A DNA stretch of 64,000 nt from Micromonospora chokoriensis (GCF_000718555.1 NZ_JOAN01000015.1:124001-188000), one strand, 5' to 3'; shown: positions 45,584-55,792, counted from the first letter of the stretch. Numbers and translations: made by a program. The notes: generated by a model from the letters alone, not told the origin.

Positions 45584-45928
45584 GTGGCCAAGCAGATCAT
45601 TCACAAGCTGGTCGATGACCTGGACGGTGGGGACGCGGACGAGACCGTCAAGTTCGCCCTCGACGGCGTTCAGTACGAGATCGACCTGTCGAGTGCCAAC
45701 GCCGCGAAATTGCGCGATGCATTTGCCTCGTACGTGGGTGCCGGCACCAAGGTCGGCCGGGGCGGCGTGGTGATCGGTGGACGGGCTGCCCGCGGTCGGG
45801 GTGGCGCGACCGCCGATCGGGAACAGAACAAGGCGATCCGGGAGTGGGCCAAGAAGGCCGGCAAGGACATCTCGGACCGGGGTCGTATCCCCCAGGAGAT
45901 CGTGGACGAGTTCCACGCAAAGCGCTGA
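45584..45928 (+). CDS. lsr2: Lsr2, H-NS-like nucleoid protein
   Basis: 114-aa xenogeneic silencer that coats AT-rich DNA. The N-terminal dimerisation domain (KQIIHKLVDDLDGGDADETV) and C-terminal DNA-binding domain with REQNKAIREWAKKAGKDISDR and the RGR AT-hook-like motif (DRGRIP) are intact. GTG 45584 has AAAGGA nine bases upstream; an ATG three codons earlier abuts the ribosome site. A short dyad (45550-45566) lies in the leader. Confidence 0.95.
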   Translation: MAKQIIHKLVDDLDGGDADETVKFALDGVQYEIDLSSANAAKLRDAFASYVGAGTKVGRGGVVIGGRAARGRGGATADREQNKAIREWAKKAGKDISDRGRIPQEIVDEFHAKR

Positions 45929-45972
45929 TCTGTCAGCAGGTTGGTGGCCAGCCGCCACCGCAGGCGACACCG

Positions 45973-46005
45973 ACGCCGGGCCGGAGGAGTTCTCCGGGCC
46001 GGCGT
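45973..46005 (+). terminator. terminator hairpin after lsr2
   Basis: Fourteen-base arms (45973-45986 and 45992-46005), one mismatch, five-base loop, 44 bp after the lsr2 stop. No T run. Confidence 0.6.
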
Positions 46006-46079
46006 CGCCGTATCCGCCGTGGGCCGGCGTCGCCGCTGCGGACCGGCGTCGTTATGTCCGTTTCGGGCCGGCGTTGTTG
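45994..46079. repeat. degenerate GCCGGCGTCG direct repeats in the lsr2-clpC gap
   Basis: Four related copies of a CCGGCGT core occur at irregular spacings of about 21-27 bp, starting near 45999, 46023, 46044 and 46071. The rest of the 564-bp gap holds the DnaA-box cluster and the clpC promoter; no gene is supported. Confidence 0.5.
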
Positions 46080-46119
46080 TGGCCGTTCCCGACCGGGAAG
46101 CAATCCGGGGCGGCCGACG

Positions 46120-46162
46120 TTGTCCACAACCAGTGGAGCAGCTATCCACAGCCTGTGGAAAA
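46120..46162. promoter_or_regulatory. cluster of three DnaA-box-like sites
   Basis: TTGTCCACA (46120-46128, the actinobacterial consensus as remembered), CTATCCACA (46142-46150) and, on the other strand, TTTTCCACA (46162-46154). The last two form a dyad, CCACAGCCTGTGG. About 330 bp upstream of clpC. Confidence 0.55.
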
Positions 46163-46492
46163 CCGTCCCCAGGGTCGAGTGCGGCGTCCTTCGCGACCGC
46201 TGTTCTGCCCTCCGGGAGCCCTCTGGAACGCATCCGGAGCCCGGATCGGGCCTCCGTCGAGCCAGTCGGATTTCGCTCTGCGCGTAGCGACAGGGCTACC
46301 GGAACACCTCCTGAGCGCGGACGGTTGTTCAAAACGACGTGGAACCGACCCAGAGCAGAGACACACGACCTCAGCTGAGTCGGTCAGCGACGATAGAGTA
46401 AGGAGGCACGGACGCCCGTCCCGGACGTTCGTGCACCGGCCCCGCCAAGATCTTGACCATCAAGGCGCACGGCACGTGAGGAGCACGAGGGC

Positions 46493-49039
46493 ATGTTCGA
46501 GCGGTTCACCGACCGAGCGCGACGGGTTGTCGTCCTGGCCCAAGAAGAGGCCCGGATGCTCAACCACAACTACATCGGTACGGAACACATCCTGCTGGGC
46601 CTGATCCACGAAGGTGAAGGCGTCGCGGCAAAGGCCCTGGAGAGCCTCGGCATCTCCCTTGAGGGCGTCCGTCAGCAGGTCGAGGAGATCATCGGCCAGG
46701 GCCAGCAGGCACCGAGCGGGCACATCCCGTTCACGCCGCGGGCCAAGAAGGTGCTGGAGCTGTCGCTGCGCGAGGCGCTGCAGCTCGGCCACAACTACAT
46801 CGGCACGGAGCACATCCTGCTCGGGCTGATCCGTGAGGGCGAGGGCGTCGCTGCCCAGGTGCTGGTGAAGCTCGGCGCCGACCTCAACCGGGTCCGCCAG
46901 CAGGTGATCCAGCTGCTCTCCGGCTACCAGGGCAAGGAGCCTGCCGCGGCGGGCGCCGCCCCGGGTGAGGCCGCGCCGTCGACCAGCCTGGTGCTGGACC
47001 AGTTCGGCCGCAACCTGACTCAGGCCGCCCGCGAGGGCAAGCTCGACCCGGTCATCGGGCGCGAGAAGGAAATCGAGCGGGTCATGCAGGTGCTCTCCCG
47101 CCGTACCAAGAACAACCCGGTCCTGATCGGTGAGCCCGGCGTCGGTAAGACCGCTGTGGTGGAGGGCCTGTCCCAGAAGATCATCAAGGGCGAGGTGCCC
47201 GAGACCCTCAAGGACAAGCAGCTCTACACGCTCGACCTGGGCGCGCTCGTCGCCGGTTCCCGCTACCGCGGTGACTTCGAGGAGCGCCTCAAGAAGGTGC
47301 TCAAGGAGATCCGCACCCGCGGCGACATCATCCTGTTCATCGACGAGATCCACACCCTGGTGGGTGCGGGTGCCGCCGAGGGCGCGATCGACGCCGCGAG
47401 CATCCTCAAGCCGATGCTGGCCCGTGGCGAGCTGCAGACCATCGGTGCCACCACCCTTGATGAATACCGCAAGCACCTGGAGAAGGACGCCGCTCTCGAG
47501 CGCCGGTTCCAGCCGATCCAGGTGGGTGAGCCGTCGCTGGCCCACACCATCGAGATCCTCAAGGGTCTGCGTGACCGCTACGAGGCTCACCACCGCGTGA
47601 GCATCACGGATGCTGCCCTCGTGGCTGCCGCGACCCTGGCCGACCGGTACATCTCCGACCGCTTCCTCCCGGACAAGGCGATCGACCTGATCGACGAGGC
47701 CGGCGCCCGGATGCGGATCCGTCGGATGACCGCGCCGCCAGACCTGCGTGACTTCGACGAGCGCATCGCCCAGGTGCGTCGCGACAAGGAGTCCGCGATC
47801 GACGCGCAGGACTTCGAGCGCGCTGCCCAGCTGCGCGACAAGGAGAAGCAGCTCCTCGGCCAGAAGGCTCAGCGGGAGAAGGAGTGGAAGGCCGGTGACC
47901 TGGACGTCGTCAGCGAGGTTGACGACGAGCAGATCGCCGAGGTGCTCGGCAACTGGACCGGCATCCCGGTCTACAAGCTGACCGAGGAGGAGACCTCGCG
48001 CCTGCTGCGCATGGAGGACGAGCTGCACAAGCGCGTCATCGGCCAGGAGGACGCGGTCAAGGCGGTCTCGAAGGCGATCCGGCGTACCCGGGCCGGCCTG
48101 AAGGACCCGAAGCGCCCGTCGGGCTCGTTCATCTTCGCCGGTCCGTCCGGTGTCGGTAAGACCGAGCTGTCCAAGGCGCTCGCCGAGTTCCTCTTCGGCA
48201 GCGAGGACGCCCTCATCCAGCTGGACATGTCCGAGTTCCACGACCGCTACACGGTGTCGCGGCTCGTGGGTGCCCCTCCCGGCTACGTCGGCTACGACGA
48301 GGGCGGGCAGCTGACCGAGAAGGTGCGGCGTCGGCCGTTCTCGGTGGTCCTCTTCGACGAGATCGAGAAGGCCCACCCGGACGTGTTCAACACGCTCCTG
48401 CAGATCCTCGAAGACGGTCGGCTCACCGACGGTCAGGGTCGGATCGTGGACTTCAAGAACACGGTCATCATCCTGACCACCAACCTGGGCACCCGAGACG
48501 TCGCCAAGGCGGTGTCGCTGGGCTTCCAGCAGTCGGAGGACTCCGAGTCCAACTACGACCGGATGAAGCAGAAGGTCAACGACGAGCTCAAGCAGCACTT
48601 CCGGCCTGAGTTCCTCAACCGGATCGACGACACCATCGTCTTCCACCAGCTGCGCCAGACCGAGATCCTCTCGATCGTGGACATCATGATCCAGCGGATC
48701 GAGGGCCAGCTGCGCAACAAGGACATGGGTCTGGAGCTGACCGACAACGCCAAGAAGTACCTGGCCGCGAAGGGCTTCGACCCGGTGCTCGGTGCCCGTC
48801 CGCTTCGTCGCACGATCCAGCGCGACATCGAGGACAACCTCTCCGAGCGGATCCTGTTCAACGAGCTGACCCCGGGTCAGATCGTCGTGGTGGACTGCGA
48901 GGGCGACCCGAACGACATCGACAACTCCAAGCTCGTCTTCCGAGGCGCGGAGAAGCCGGTTGAAGTTCCGGACGCCGTCCCGGCCGACCTCGGTGGCACT
49001 GCCGCTGGCACCGCCGCCACCGCAGGCGCGGACGAGTAA
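46493..49039 (+). CDS. clpC: ATP-dependent Clp protease ATP-binding subunit ClpC
   Basis: Hsp100 unfoldase feeding ClpP. 848 aa: two N-terminal repeats (each with [15 protein letters not shown] or [15 protein letters not shown]), AAA+ 1 with GEPGVGKT (213-220), a UVR-containing middle domain (about 420-470), AAA+ 2 with GPSGVGKT (550-557), and a flexible Ala/Asp-rich tail. GAGG-type ribosome sites precede the ATG. A strong terminator follows the stop. Confidence 0.96.
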   Translation: MFERFTDRARRVVVLAQEEARMLNHNYIGTEHILLGLIHEGEGVAAKALESLGISLEGVRQQVEEIIGQGQQAPSGHIPFTPRAKKVLELSLREALQLGHNYIGTEHILLGLIREGEGVAAQVLVKLGADLNRVRQQVIQLLSGYQGKEPAAAGAAPGEAAPSTSLVLDQFGRNLTQAAREGKLDPVIGREKEIERVMQVLSRRTKNNPVLIGEPGVGKTAVVEGLSQKIIKGEVPETLKDKQLYTLDLGALVAGSRYRGDFEERLKKVLKEIRTRGDIILFIDEIHTLVGAGAAEGAIDAASILKPMLARGELQTIGATTLDEYRKHLEKDAALERRFQPIQVGEPSLAHTIEILKGLRDRYEAHHRVSITDAALVAAATLADRYISDRFLPDKAIDLIDEAGARMRIRRMTAPPDLRDFDERIAQVRRDKESAIDAQDFERAAQLRDKEKQLLGQKAQREKEWKAGDLDVVSEVDDEQIAEVLGNWTGIPVYKLTEEETSRLLRMEDELHKRVIGQEDAVKAVSKAIRRTRAGLKDPKRPSGSFIFAGPSGVGKTELSKALAEFLFGSEDALIQLDMSEFHDRYTVSRLVGAPPGYVGYDEGGQLTEKVRRRPFSVVLFDEIEKAHPDVFNTLLQILEDGRLTDGQGRIVDFKNTVIILTTNLGTRDVAKAVSLGFQQSEDSESNYDRMKQKVNDELKQHFRPEFLNRIDDTIVFHQLRQTEILSIVDIMIQRIEGQLRNKDMGLELTDNAKKYLAAKGFDPVLGARPLRRTIQRDIEDNLSERILFNELTPGQIVVVDCEGDPNDIDNSKLVFRGAEKPVEVPDAVPADLGGTAAGTAATAGADE

Positions 49040-49052
49040 CCCAACCAGCAAG

Positions 49053-49094
49053 GGCGGGGCCCCGGTGGCGCAAGCCATCGGGGCCCCGCCTTTT
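49053..49094 (+). terminator. intrinsic terminator of clpC
   Basis: Sixteen-base arms (49053-49068, 49075-49090; one non-Watson-Crick pair), six-base loop, then TTTT: the most canonical terminator in the window. Confidence 0.9.
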
Positions 49095-49234
49095 CTGCGT
49101 CCTCCCCAACAGGCCACACCGGCCCCGCCCGCGCCGCGCCGCGCCGCCCCGCCACGCCCGCGCCTCGCACGCCGACCCCCGACCACCGTGCGGCCCGTGC
49201 GGGGCGTGGGGTCGGGAGGAGCGGGTGGGGCGGG

Positions 49235-50146
49235 TTAGCTGGTGAGGTCGGCGGTTGGGAGGGACGGGCCGTCGCCGACCAGGCGGAAGGAGTCGGTGCC
49301 GGCCGGTTCGACAAGCCCGTCCTGTACCAGGCCGGCGAGGGCACGCGCGCGTTGGACGTCGTCGGTCCAGACCTGGTCCAGCCGCTGGTGCGGGACCGGC
49401 CCGGTGCTCTCCCGGAGCACTCCGAGCAGCAGGCCGCGTACCTGCCGGTCGGTGCCCGCGTACCGCTGAGGTCGGCGGGTTGGGCCCGCCGGTGCCTCCT
49501 GGCCGGACGCCCGCCACGCGCAGACCGATTCGACCGGGCAGGCGGGGCAGCGTGGTGACCGGGCCGTGCAGATCACCGCACCCAGTTCCATGAACGCGGC
49601 ACTGGCCAGCGCCGCTGCGGCCGGTTCTGTCGGGAGTAGCTCTTCGGTGGCGACCAGGTCGGCGGGTCGGGTGGCTGGGCCGGCGTCGGGTTCGCCCGCC
49701 ACCGCCCGGCACACGACACGTCGTACGTTGGTGTCGACGACCGGGTGCCGCTGCCCGTACGCGAATGCGGCCACCGCCCGCGCCGTGTAGGTGCCGACGC
49801 CGGGTAGTGCCAGCAGTTGCTCCAGCCGGTCCGGCACCTGGCCACCGTGCCGGTCGACGATCGCGACCGCGCATTCGCGCAGCCGGACCGCCCGACGGGG
49901 GTAGCCGAGGCGTCCCCACATCCGGATCGCCTCGGCTGGGGTGTCCGCAGCCAGCGCGGCCGGCTCCGGCCAGCGGGCCAGCCATGCTTGCCAGGCCGGC
50001 ACGACCCGGACCACGGGCGTCTGCTGGAGCATGACCTCGCTGACCAGGATGGCCCACGGGGTGGTTCCGGGCTCGCGCCACGGCAGGTCACGGGCGTGCT
50101 GCTGGAACCATCGGCTGACCAGGGTGGCGAAATCGGGTTGAGTCAT
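49235..50146 (-). CDS. mutY: A/G-specific adenine glycosylase
   Basis: Removes adenine paired with 8-oxoguanine. 303 aa: catalytic Glu37 in SEVMLQQT, helix-hairpin-helix LPGVGTYTARAV, catalytic Asp138 (VVDTNVRR), and a 4Fe-4S loop of Cys193, 200, 203 and 209 (C-X6-C-X2-C-X5-C). It lacks a full NUDIX-like C-terminal domain, as do many actinobacterial MutY. The frame continues upstream over the ACT gene but has no support. Confidence 0.93.
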   Translation of the reverse strand: MTQPDFATLVSRWFQQHARDLPWREPGTTPWAILVSEVMLQQTPVVRVVPAWQAWLARWPEPAALAADTPAEAIRMWGRLGYPRRAVRLRECAVAIVDRHGGQVPDRLEQLLALPGVGTYTARAVAAFAYGQRHPVVDTNVRRVVCRAVAGEPDAGPATRPADLVATEELLPTEPAAAALASAAFMELGAVICTARSPRCPACPVESVCAWRASGQEAPAGPTRRPQRYAGTDRQVRGLLLGVLRESTGPVPHQRLDQVWTDDVQRARALAGLVQDGLVEPAGTDSFRLVGDGPSLPTADLTS

Positions 50147-50242
50147 GGCGTCGTCGATGATGTCACGCGTGGCGGTCCCGTTGGTTGGGCGGCTCGGGCG
50201 GGGTGCCACGTCGACGTTCGCCGGGCGGGGGAGAATGCCCGG

Positions 50243-50755
50243 ATGAACGAGCTCGCGATCACCGTCATCGGTCGGGACCGGCCGGGCATCGTGGCCGATG
50301 TCGCGGAGGTGTTGGCCCGACTGGGCGCGAACCTCACCGACAGCACGATGACGCGCCTGCGGGGGCATTTCGCGATGACCCTCATCTGCACGGGGCCGGC
50401 GGCCGCCGAGGTTGAGGCCGCACTGGCGTCGCTGGCCGCCGAGGGTCAGCTGGTGGCGACGGTACGCGCGGTCACCCCGGACGGCGAGGTGCCGCCGGTG
50501 GGTGAGCCGTACGTGATGGCGGTGCACGGTTCGGACCGGATGGGGATCGTCGCGGCGATGACGCGGGTGCTGGTGGACGCCGGGGGGAATGTCACCGACC
50601 TGAGTACCCGGTTGACCGGTGCGCTCTATGTGGTGTTGGCGGAGGTCGAGTTGCCGGCCGGTGTGGCGGCCACCCTGATCGACCGGTTGCACCAAACGGC
50701 TGCCGAGTTGGGCGTGGAGGTCACTCTCCGTCCGGCGGACCCGGATCTGTTGTGA
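50243..50755 (+). CDS. double ACT-domain protein (GcvR-like)
   Basis: 170 aa: two ACT domains (ITVIGRDRPGIVADVAEVLA and MAVHGSDRMGIVAAMTRVLV), small-molecule sensors related to glycine-cleavage repressor GcvR. The ligand is probably an amino acid. GAGAAT lies six bases before the ATG. The stop overlaps def as GTGA. Confidence 0.85.
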   Translation: MNELAITVIGRDRPGIVADVAEVLARLGANLTDSTMTRLRGHFAMTLICTGPAAAEVEAALASLAAEGQLVATVRAVTPDGEVPPVGEPYVMAVHGSDRMGIVAAMTRVLVDAGGNVTDLSTRLTGALYVVLAEVELPAGVAATLIDRLHQTAAELGVEVTLRPADPDLL

Positions 50756-51324
50756 CCGGCGGGGCGAGCGGGCCGGGCGTCGGGTTGGGCGACTGGACGC
50801 CGGATTCGTTGGCTGTGCCCGGGGTGGTGCGGGCGGTGGTGTCCGCCCCGGATCCGGTGCTGAGCCGGGCCGCTGACGAGGTCGATCCCACTGCGGCGGA
50901 GACGGTCCAGTTGGCTGCCGATCTGGTGGCCACGATGAAGGTCTCGCCGGGCTGTGTCGGGTTGGCCGCGCCGCAGGTCGGGGTGGGCGCTCGGGTCTTC
51001 GCGGTCGATGTGACCGGGCACCCGAAGGCGGTGACGGTGCACGGCACCTTCGTGCTGTGCAACGCGCGTGTGGTCGAGGCGACGCGGTGGAAGCCGGGCC
51101 GGGAGGGCTGCATGTCGGTGCCGGAGCTCACCGGGGACGTGAAGCGGGCCAGCCGGCTGGTGGTGGAGGGTGATCTGCCGGGCAGCGGTGAGCCGGTGCG
51201 GCTGGTGACCGACGGCTTCGAGGCTCGGGCGTTGCAGCATGAGATCGACCACTGTGCGGGGCTACTCTTCCTGGACCGGGTGGCCGGTGCGCACGCCGTC
51301 TATCAGCGCAAGGTCTACCTGTGA
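50752..51324 (+). CDS. def: peptide deformylase
   Basis: Removes formyl from nascent proteins. 190 aa with all three motifs: GCVGLAAPQ (67-75), EGCMS (Cys120) and HEIDH (163-167). It has an N-terminal extension of about 25 residues. Coupled to the ACT gene by a GTGA overlap. Confidence 0.94.
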   Translation: MTGGASGPGVGLGDWTPDSLAVPGVVRAVVSAPDPVLSRAADEVDPTAAETVQLAADLVATMKVSPGCVGLAAPQVGVGARVFAVDVTGHPKAVTVHGTFVLCNARVVEATRWKPGREGCMSVPELTGDVKRASRLVVEGDLPGSGEPVRLVTDGFEARALQHEIDHCAGLLFLDRVAGAHAVYQRKVYL

Positions 51325-51442
51325 TCGGGTGCCGGGCGGTTGAGCGATCTGTCCTCACTGGAGGGTGGGCGGTGCGCTCTGGGGAGGCTCCGGCGCGTCG
51401 CGCCGCACTGCCGGGTACGGCGCGGCTACGGTGGAGGGCATC

Positions 51443-52147
51443 ATGCGTCTGACGGTCGGCCCCCTGCCACCCGCCGTGTATTGGCGGCGTCGCGCCGTCG
51501 TACTCGGAGCGGGCTTTCTTTTCCTGATTGTCCTGCTCTACTCCTGCAGCGGTTCGGGTCGTTCCGGCGGTCAGGAGCCGAAGGCGGGAGGTTCCCCGTC
51601 GGCGACGTCTAAGCCCGACGGGCCGGTGTTGACACCGCAGACCGGGGTTCCCTCGTCGTCCGCGTCCGCTGATTCGGGTGCGCCGAGTCCGAGCCCCGCG
51701 ATCACCAGCAACACACCTCCGTTGGGCGAGGCCGCTGGTTCGGAGGACGACGGCACCTGCACCGACGCGGAGATCAGCGTGGTGTCGGTGGCGAGCCCGA
51801 CCTCGGTGCAGCGTGGGGCAGTGGCCAACCTGCAACTGAAGATCAAGAACACTTCGGACCGGACGTGCAGTCGCAACGTCGGCGCCGACTTCCAGGAGAT
51901 CTTCATCAAGTCCGGTGCCGAGAAGGTCTGGTCGTCGGACACCTGCGGCAAGGTTCAGGGCTCGGACGTGCAGTCCTTCACGCCGGACTTCGAGCGCTCC
52001 TACCAGGTGCCCTGGAACGGGCGGGACACCAGCCGGTGTGATGGTGTGTTGGCCGGTGGGCCGTTCCCGCCGCTCGGGGCGTACCAGGTGTTCGCTCGGG
52101 TCGGCACGAAGCTCAGCGAGCCCGTGAAGCTCACCGTCACCGGCTGA
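51443..52147 (+). CDS. membrane-anchored extracytoplasmic protein, unknown
   Basis: 234 aa: a membrane segment (about 19-35) ending in LLYSCSG, a Ser/Pro-rich spacer of about 65 residues, then a beta-rich domain with five cysteines (CTDAEISVVSV ... TCSRNVGADF ... CDGVL). It resembles DUF4232-like exported domains; function unknown. GGAGGG is four bases before the ATG. Confidence 0.75.
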   Translation: MRLTVGPLPPAVYWRRRAVVLGAGFLFLIVLLYSCSGSGRSGGQEPKAGGSPSATSKPDGPVLTPQTGVPSSSASADSGAPSPSPAITSNTPPLGEAAGSEDDGTCTDAEISVVSVASPTSVQRGAVANLQLKIKNTSDRTCSRNVGADFQEIFIKSGAEKVWSSDTCGKVQGSDVQSFTPDFERSYQVPWNGRDTSRCDGVLAGGPFPPLGAYQVFARVGTKLSEPVKLTVTG

Positions 52148-52153
52148 GTCGGG

Positions 52154-53338
52154 TCAGACGTAGCGTTCCAGGATGGATGCCTCGGCGAGCCGGGACAGCC
52201 CCTCACGGACGCCGCGGGCTCGGGCATCACCGACCCCTTCGACGGCTTGCAGGTCTTCCACGGTTGCGCCGAGCAGCCGCTGGAGGCTGCCGAAGTGCAA
52301 CACCAGACGATCGACCACGGCCACCGGTAGCCGGGGCACCTTGGCCAGCAGTCGGAAGCCACGCGGGCTGACCGCGGCGTCGAGCGCGTCGGACGCGGCC
52401 GGGTAGCCGATCGCCTTGGCCACCGACACCAGGTCGATCAGCTCGGTGGCACCGAGCAGGTCCAGCTCGACGAGTGCCTCGTCCAGGGTGCGCGACTTGC
52501 GGCCGACTGGCAGGTAGTCGCGGATGACAAGCGTCCGGTCGGCGTCCACGCCAGCCATCAGCTCGTCGAGTTGCAGGGCGAGCAGACGGCCGTCGGTGCC
52601 CAGCTCCACCACATAACCGGCGATCTCGTCGGCGATCCGGCGAACCATCTCCAGTCGCTGCACCACGGCCACCGCGTCCCGGACGGTGACCAGATCCTCG
52701 ATCTCCAACGCGGAGAGGGTGCCGGAGACCTCGTCCAGCCGGAGCTTGTAGCGCTCCAGGGTGGCGAGCGCCTGGTTGGCCCGGGAGAGGATCGCCGCCG
52801 AGTCGTCGAGCACGTGCCGTTGACCGTTGACGTAGAGGCTGATGATCCGCATCGACTGGCTGACCGAGATGACCGGATAGCCGGTCTGCCGGGCCACCCG
52901 CTCGGCGGTGCGGTGCCGGGTGCCGGACTCTTCCGTCGGGATGGACGGGTCGGGCATCAGATGCACGGCGGCCCGGACGATCCTGGTGCCGTCGCTGGAG
53001 AGCACGACCGCGCCGTCCATCTTGCACAGCTCGCGCACCCGTGTCGCGGAGAACTCCACGTCCAGCGGGAAGCCGCCGGTGCACAGGCCCTCGACCACCT
53101 TGTCGTAGCCGAGCACGATGAGTGCACCCGTGCGACCCCGCAGGATGCGCTCCAAACCGTCGCGCAAGGCGGTGCCGGGGGCCATCAGGGCGAGATTGGC
53201 GCGCAGCGGATCTCCGGTGCTCCCAGCGGCTCCCGCGGTCACGCTCACGCTGATCGGGCGGGCGGGCGAGCCCACGGCGCCGGTGCGGGCCTGGGGCGGC
53301 GCTCCGGCTGGCTTGGTGGTATCGCGGTCGATCGGCAC
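52154..53338 (-). CDS. disA: DNA integrity scanning diadenylate cyclase DisA
   Basis: Makes c-di-AMP and scans DNA branches. 394 aa: a DAC domain with DGA (108-110) and GTRHRTAER (139-147), a linker, and a C-terminal helix-hairpin-helix region. The start is set at GTG 53338, because TAGACT lies six bases before it; GTG 53344 is the alternative. It lies downstream of radA on the same strand, a conserved pairing. Confidence 0.94.
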   Translation of the reverse strand: MPIDRDTTKPAGAPPQARTGAVGSPARPISVSVTAGAAGSTGDPLRANLALMAPGTALRDGLERILRGRTGALIVLGYDKVVEGLCTGGFPLDVEFSATRVRELCKMDGAVVLSSDGTRIVRAAVHLMPDPSIPTEESGTRHRTAERVARQTGYPVISVSQSMRIISLYVNGQRHVLDDSAAILSRANQALATLERYKLRLDEVSGTLSALEIEDLVTVRDAVAVVQRLEMVRRIADEIAGYVVELGTDGRLLALQLDELMAGVDADRTLVIRDYLPVGRKSRTLDEALVELDLLGATELIDLVSVAKAIGYPAASDALDAAVSPRGFRLLAKVPRLPVAVVDRLVLHFGSLQRLLGATVEDLQAVEGVGDARARGVREGLSRLAEASILERYV

Positions 53339-53350
53339 GGGCACAGTCTA
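53339..53350 (-). promoter_or_regulatory. leaderless -10 box for disA
   Basis: On the minus strand TAGACT (53350-53345) is six bases before GTG 53338 and decides between two in-frame GTGs. Confidence 0.5.
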
Positions 53351-53469
53351 CGGACTGCCGTGCGGTGGGTGCTGTCGTGGTTACTGTGATGTGTCACGAT
53401 GCCGCCCTTTCCAACGTCTCCCGCTTGCGACGTGCTGTCCGGTTTCACCGTTCTCGTTGGCACGGTGGG

Positions 53470-54927
53470 TCACTCGGCGGACGCGCGGGCCGCATGGTGC
53501 AGGGCCGAACGGACGTCGGTGACCTCGGTCACCCGCATCTGCTCAGGGCCTGCGCCGGTGCTGGCCGGACCGCAGCCGGGCGGCACCAGAGCCACCTTGA
53601 ACCCCAGCCGGGCGGCCTCGGCCAGCCGGCGCGGCACCGCCCCGACCCGGCGCACCTCGCCGGTCAGCCCCACCTCACCGATCGCCACCAGGTGCGGCGC
53701 GATCGCCAGGTTGAGCCCGCCGGAGGCGACCGCCAGCGCCACCGCCAGGTCGGCGGCCGGCTCCGTCACCCGGATGCCGCCGACGGTGGCGGCGAAGACC
53801 TCCCGGTCGTGCAGGGTCAACCGCTCGGTGCGCCGTTGCAGCACCGCGAGCACCATCGCCAGTCGCGCCGAGTCGAGGCCGGAGACGGTGCGTCGGGGAG
53901 AGCCCGCCACGGTCGCGCCGATCAGCGCCTGCACCTCAGTGACCAGGGCCCGCCGCCCCTCCATGGCCACTGTCACGCAGGTGCCCGGGACCGGCTCCGC
54001 GTAGCGGGTGAGGAACAGCCCGGACGGGTCGGCCAGGCTGCTGATGCCGCCCTCGTGCATCTCGAAGCAGCCGACCTCGTCGGCCGCGCCGAACCTGTTC
54101 TTCACGCCGCGCACCAGGCGCAGCGAGGAGTGCTTGTCGCCCTCGAAGTGCAGCACCACGTCGACCAGGTGCTCCAGCACCCGAGGCCCGGCCACCTGGC
54201 CGTCCTTGGTGACGTGCCCGACCAGCACGGTGGCGATGCCCCGCTCCTTGGCGACCGACACCAGTGCGGCGGTGACCGCGCGGACCTGGGTCACGCCACC
54301 GGGCACCCCCTCGGTGCCGGTGGTCGAGATGGTCTGCACCGAGTCGAGCACCAACAGGCCCGGCTTGACCGCGTCGAGGTGACCGAGGACCGAGGCCAGG
54401 TCGCTCTCCGCCGCGAGGTAGAGCTGCTCGTGCAGGGTGCCCATCCGCTCGGCGCGCAGCCGCACCTGACTTACCGATTCTTCGCCACTGACCACCAGCG
54501 AAGGGCTGCCAGCGCCGAGTGCCCACTGCTGCGCCACATCGAGCAGGAGGGTCGACTTGCCCACGCCGGGCTCGCCGGCGAGCAGCACCACGGCACCGGG
54601 GACCAGGCCGCCGCCGAGCACCCGGTCGAGCTCACTCACCCCGGTGGGCACGGCACGGGCCGGAGCGGCGCTGATGGTGGCGATCGGCCGGGCCGGCTCG
54701 GACGGCATCCGGGAACTGACCACCCGACCGGAGACGGTCGGGCCGGTCACCGTGCTCTCGACCACCGCCCCCCACTCACCGCACTCTGGGCAGCGCCCCA
54801 CCCACTTGGGCGGCTGGTGCCCGCAGGCGTCGCACTGGTAGGCCGGACGCGGCTCGCGGGCAGTGGACCGACCACGGGCGGCACCGGCCGTGCCGCCGCG
54901 TGAAGGGGTCGATCGGGAGGTGGTCAC
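53470..54927 (-). CDS. radA: DNA repair protein RadA
   Basis: Branch-migration helicase-like protein of recombination. 485 aa: zinc finger Cys32, 35, 46, 49, Walker A GEPGVGKS (118-125), the RadA motif VKNRFG, and a Lon-protease-like C-terminal domain. A leaderless -10 box precedes the GTG. disA lies 131 bp downstream. Confidence 0.95.
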   Translation of the reverse strand: MTTSRSTPSRGGTAGAARGRSTAREPRPAYQCDACGHQPPKWVGRCPECGEWGAVVESTVTGPTVSGRVVSSRMPSEPARPIATISAAPARAVPTGVSELDRVLGGGLVPGAVVLLAGEPGVGKSTLLLDVAQQWALGAGSPSLVVSGEESVSQVRLRAERMGTLHEQLYLAAESDLASVLGHLDAVKPGLLVLDSVQTISTTGTEGVPGGVTQVRAVTAALVSVAKERGIATVLVGHVTKDGQVAGPRVLEHLVDVVLHFEGDKHSSLRLVRGVKNRFGAADEVGCFEMHEGGISSLADPSGLFLTRYAEPVPGTCVTVAMEGRRALVTEVQALIGATVAGSPRRTVSGLDSARLAMVLAVLQRRTERLTLHDREVFAATVGGIRVTEPAADLAVALAVASGGLNLAIAPHLVAIGEVGLTGEVRRVGAVPRRLAEAARLGFKVALVPPGCGPASTGAGPEQMRVTEVTDVRSALHHAARASAE

Positions 54928-54939
54928 ATCAGGACGCTA
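54928..54939 (-). promoter_or_regulatory. leaderless -10 box for radA
   Basis: On the minus strand TAGCGT (54939-54934) is six bases before GTG 54927. Confidence 0.5.
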
Positions 54940-54961
54940 GCCCTCGCGTACGACGAAAACA

Positions 54962-54989
54962 CCCCGGCGTGGTGGTCACCACGCCGGGG
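54962..54989 (-). terminator. terminator between the lipoprotein gene and radA
   Basis: Perfect 13-base arms (54962-54974, 54977-54989), two-base centre; on the minus strand followed by TGTTTTCG. It ends the lipoprotein transcript and insulates radA. Confidence 0.85.
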
Positions 54990-55012
54990 CGTTTGTCGAT
55001 GTGCGGGTCGGG

Positions 55013-55792
55013 TCACTCGTGGGTCGTGCCGCCCTCGTTGCCCTCGTAGCCGCCCTCACGCTCGATGATCGGCGAGGGAGGGGCCGCCGGGGTGAGCGGC
55101 ACCGCGACCGGCGCCTGGCCGGTGACCGTGTTGCCGTTGCCGAAGTCGAAGGTCACGACGACGTTCTGGCCGGAGCGCAGCGCCTCGGTCAGGCCGATCA
55201 GCCGGAGCTGGGTGGTGGCCTCGGAGTTGAACTGGATGTAGCTCAACGGCGCCAGCTCGATCCGGGCTGGCTGACCCGGAGCGGAAGGGCTGGCCGAACC
55301 GGACGCCCGCGCCGACTCCGGGGCAGACGGGGTGGCCGAGGACGAGCCGGTCTCGGAGGGCGTCGCCGACGGGGTCGGCGAACCGGACGTCGAGTTCGAC
55401 GGGCTGACTGACCCGGACGGCGACGGGCTCATGGAGGCGGACTCCGAGGCGGACGGCGACGGGCTCGCCGAGCCGCCGCTGATCACGACCTCGCGAGCGC
55501 TCTCGGTGGTGACGGTGACCGTCACCGTCTCCTTGGAGTCGTTGTAGATCACCGCGCTGAGCCCGGCGTCCTGCCCGGCCTGGTAACCCTCGGTGCCCGG
55601 GTAGTCCACCAGCAGGCCCCGCACGGAGAACGAACCGTTGCTGGTCGTGAGGTTGACGCCCTGGACCGACGGCTCCTTCAGCGCGGTCTCGGCGATCTGA
55701 CCGGTGCCGCATCCGGAAGTCAGCAGGCTGACCGCCGCGATTCCGGACAGCAACAGGGCCGCCCGCCGGGATCCCCTGATCGAGCGCGTCAC
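55013..55792 (-). CDS. exported lipoprotein with Ser/Pro-rich linker
   Basis: 259 aa: twin-Arg-like positive start, lipobox LLTSGC, a beta-sandwich-like domain (VRGLLVDYPGTEGYQAGQDA), then a Ser/Pro linker of about 65 residues and a second beta-rich part (YIQFNSEATTQLRLIGL). It resembles actinobacterial DUF461/copper-chaperone-like exported proteins; tentative. GGAGGA is five bases before the GTG. Confidence 0.8.
   Translation of the reverse strand: MTRSIRGSRRAALLLSGIAAVSLLTSGCGTGQIAETALKEPSVQGVNLTTSNGSFSVRGLLVDYPGTEGYQAGQDAGLSAVIYNDSKETVTVTVTTESAREVVISGGSASPSPSASESASMSPSPSGSVSPSNSTSGSPTPSATPSETGSSSATPSAPESARASGSASPSAPGQPARIELAPLSYIQFNSEATTQLRLIGLTEALRSGQNVVVTFDFGNGNTVTGQAPVAVPLTPAAPPSPIIEREGGYEGNEGGTTHE

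Noticed and set aside
46120..46162. Chromosomal origin oriC
   Set aside because: Only three DnaA-like boxes and no dnaA, dnaN or rpmH nearby.
46269..46291. ClgR operator upstream of clpC
   Set aside because: A CGCT-N8-AGCG dyad is present, but it does not fit the remembered ClgR consensus well.
46460..49186. 908-codon open frame antisense to clpC
   Set aside because: High GC keeps antisense frames open; translation is a low-complexity mirror of ClpC with no motifs, while ClpC is certain.
49106..49234. Small genes in the clpC-mutY gap
   Set aside because: Low-complexity CCGCGCC-rich DNA; short frames lack starts with ribosome sites.
50147..50695. N-terminal extension of MutY over the ACT gene
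   Set aside because: The ACT-domain gene on the other strand has clear domains; MutY homology starts at 50146.
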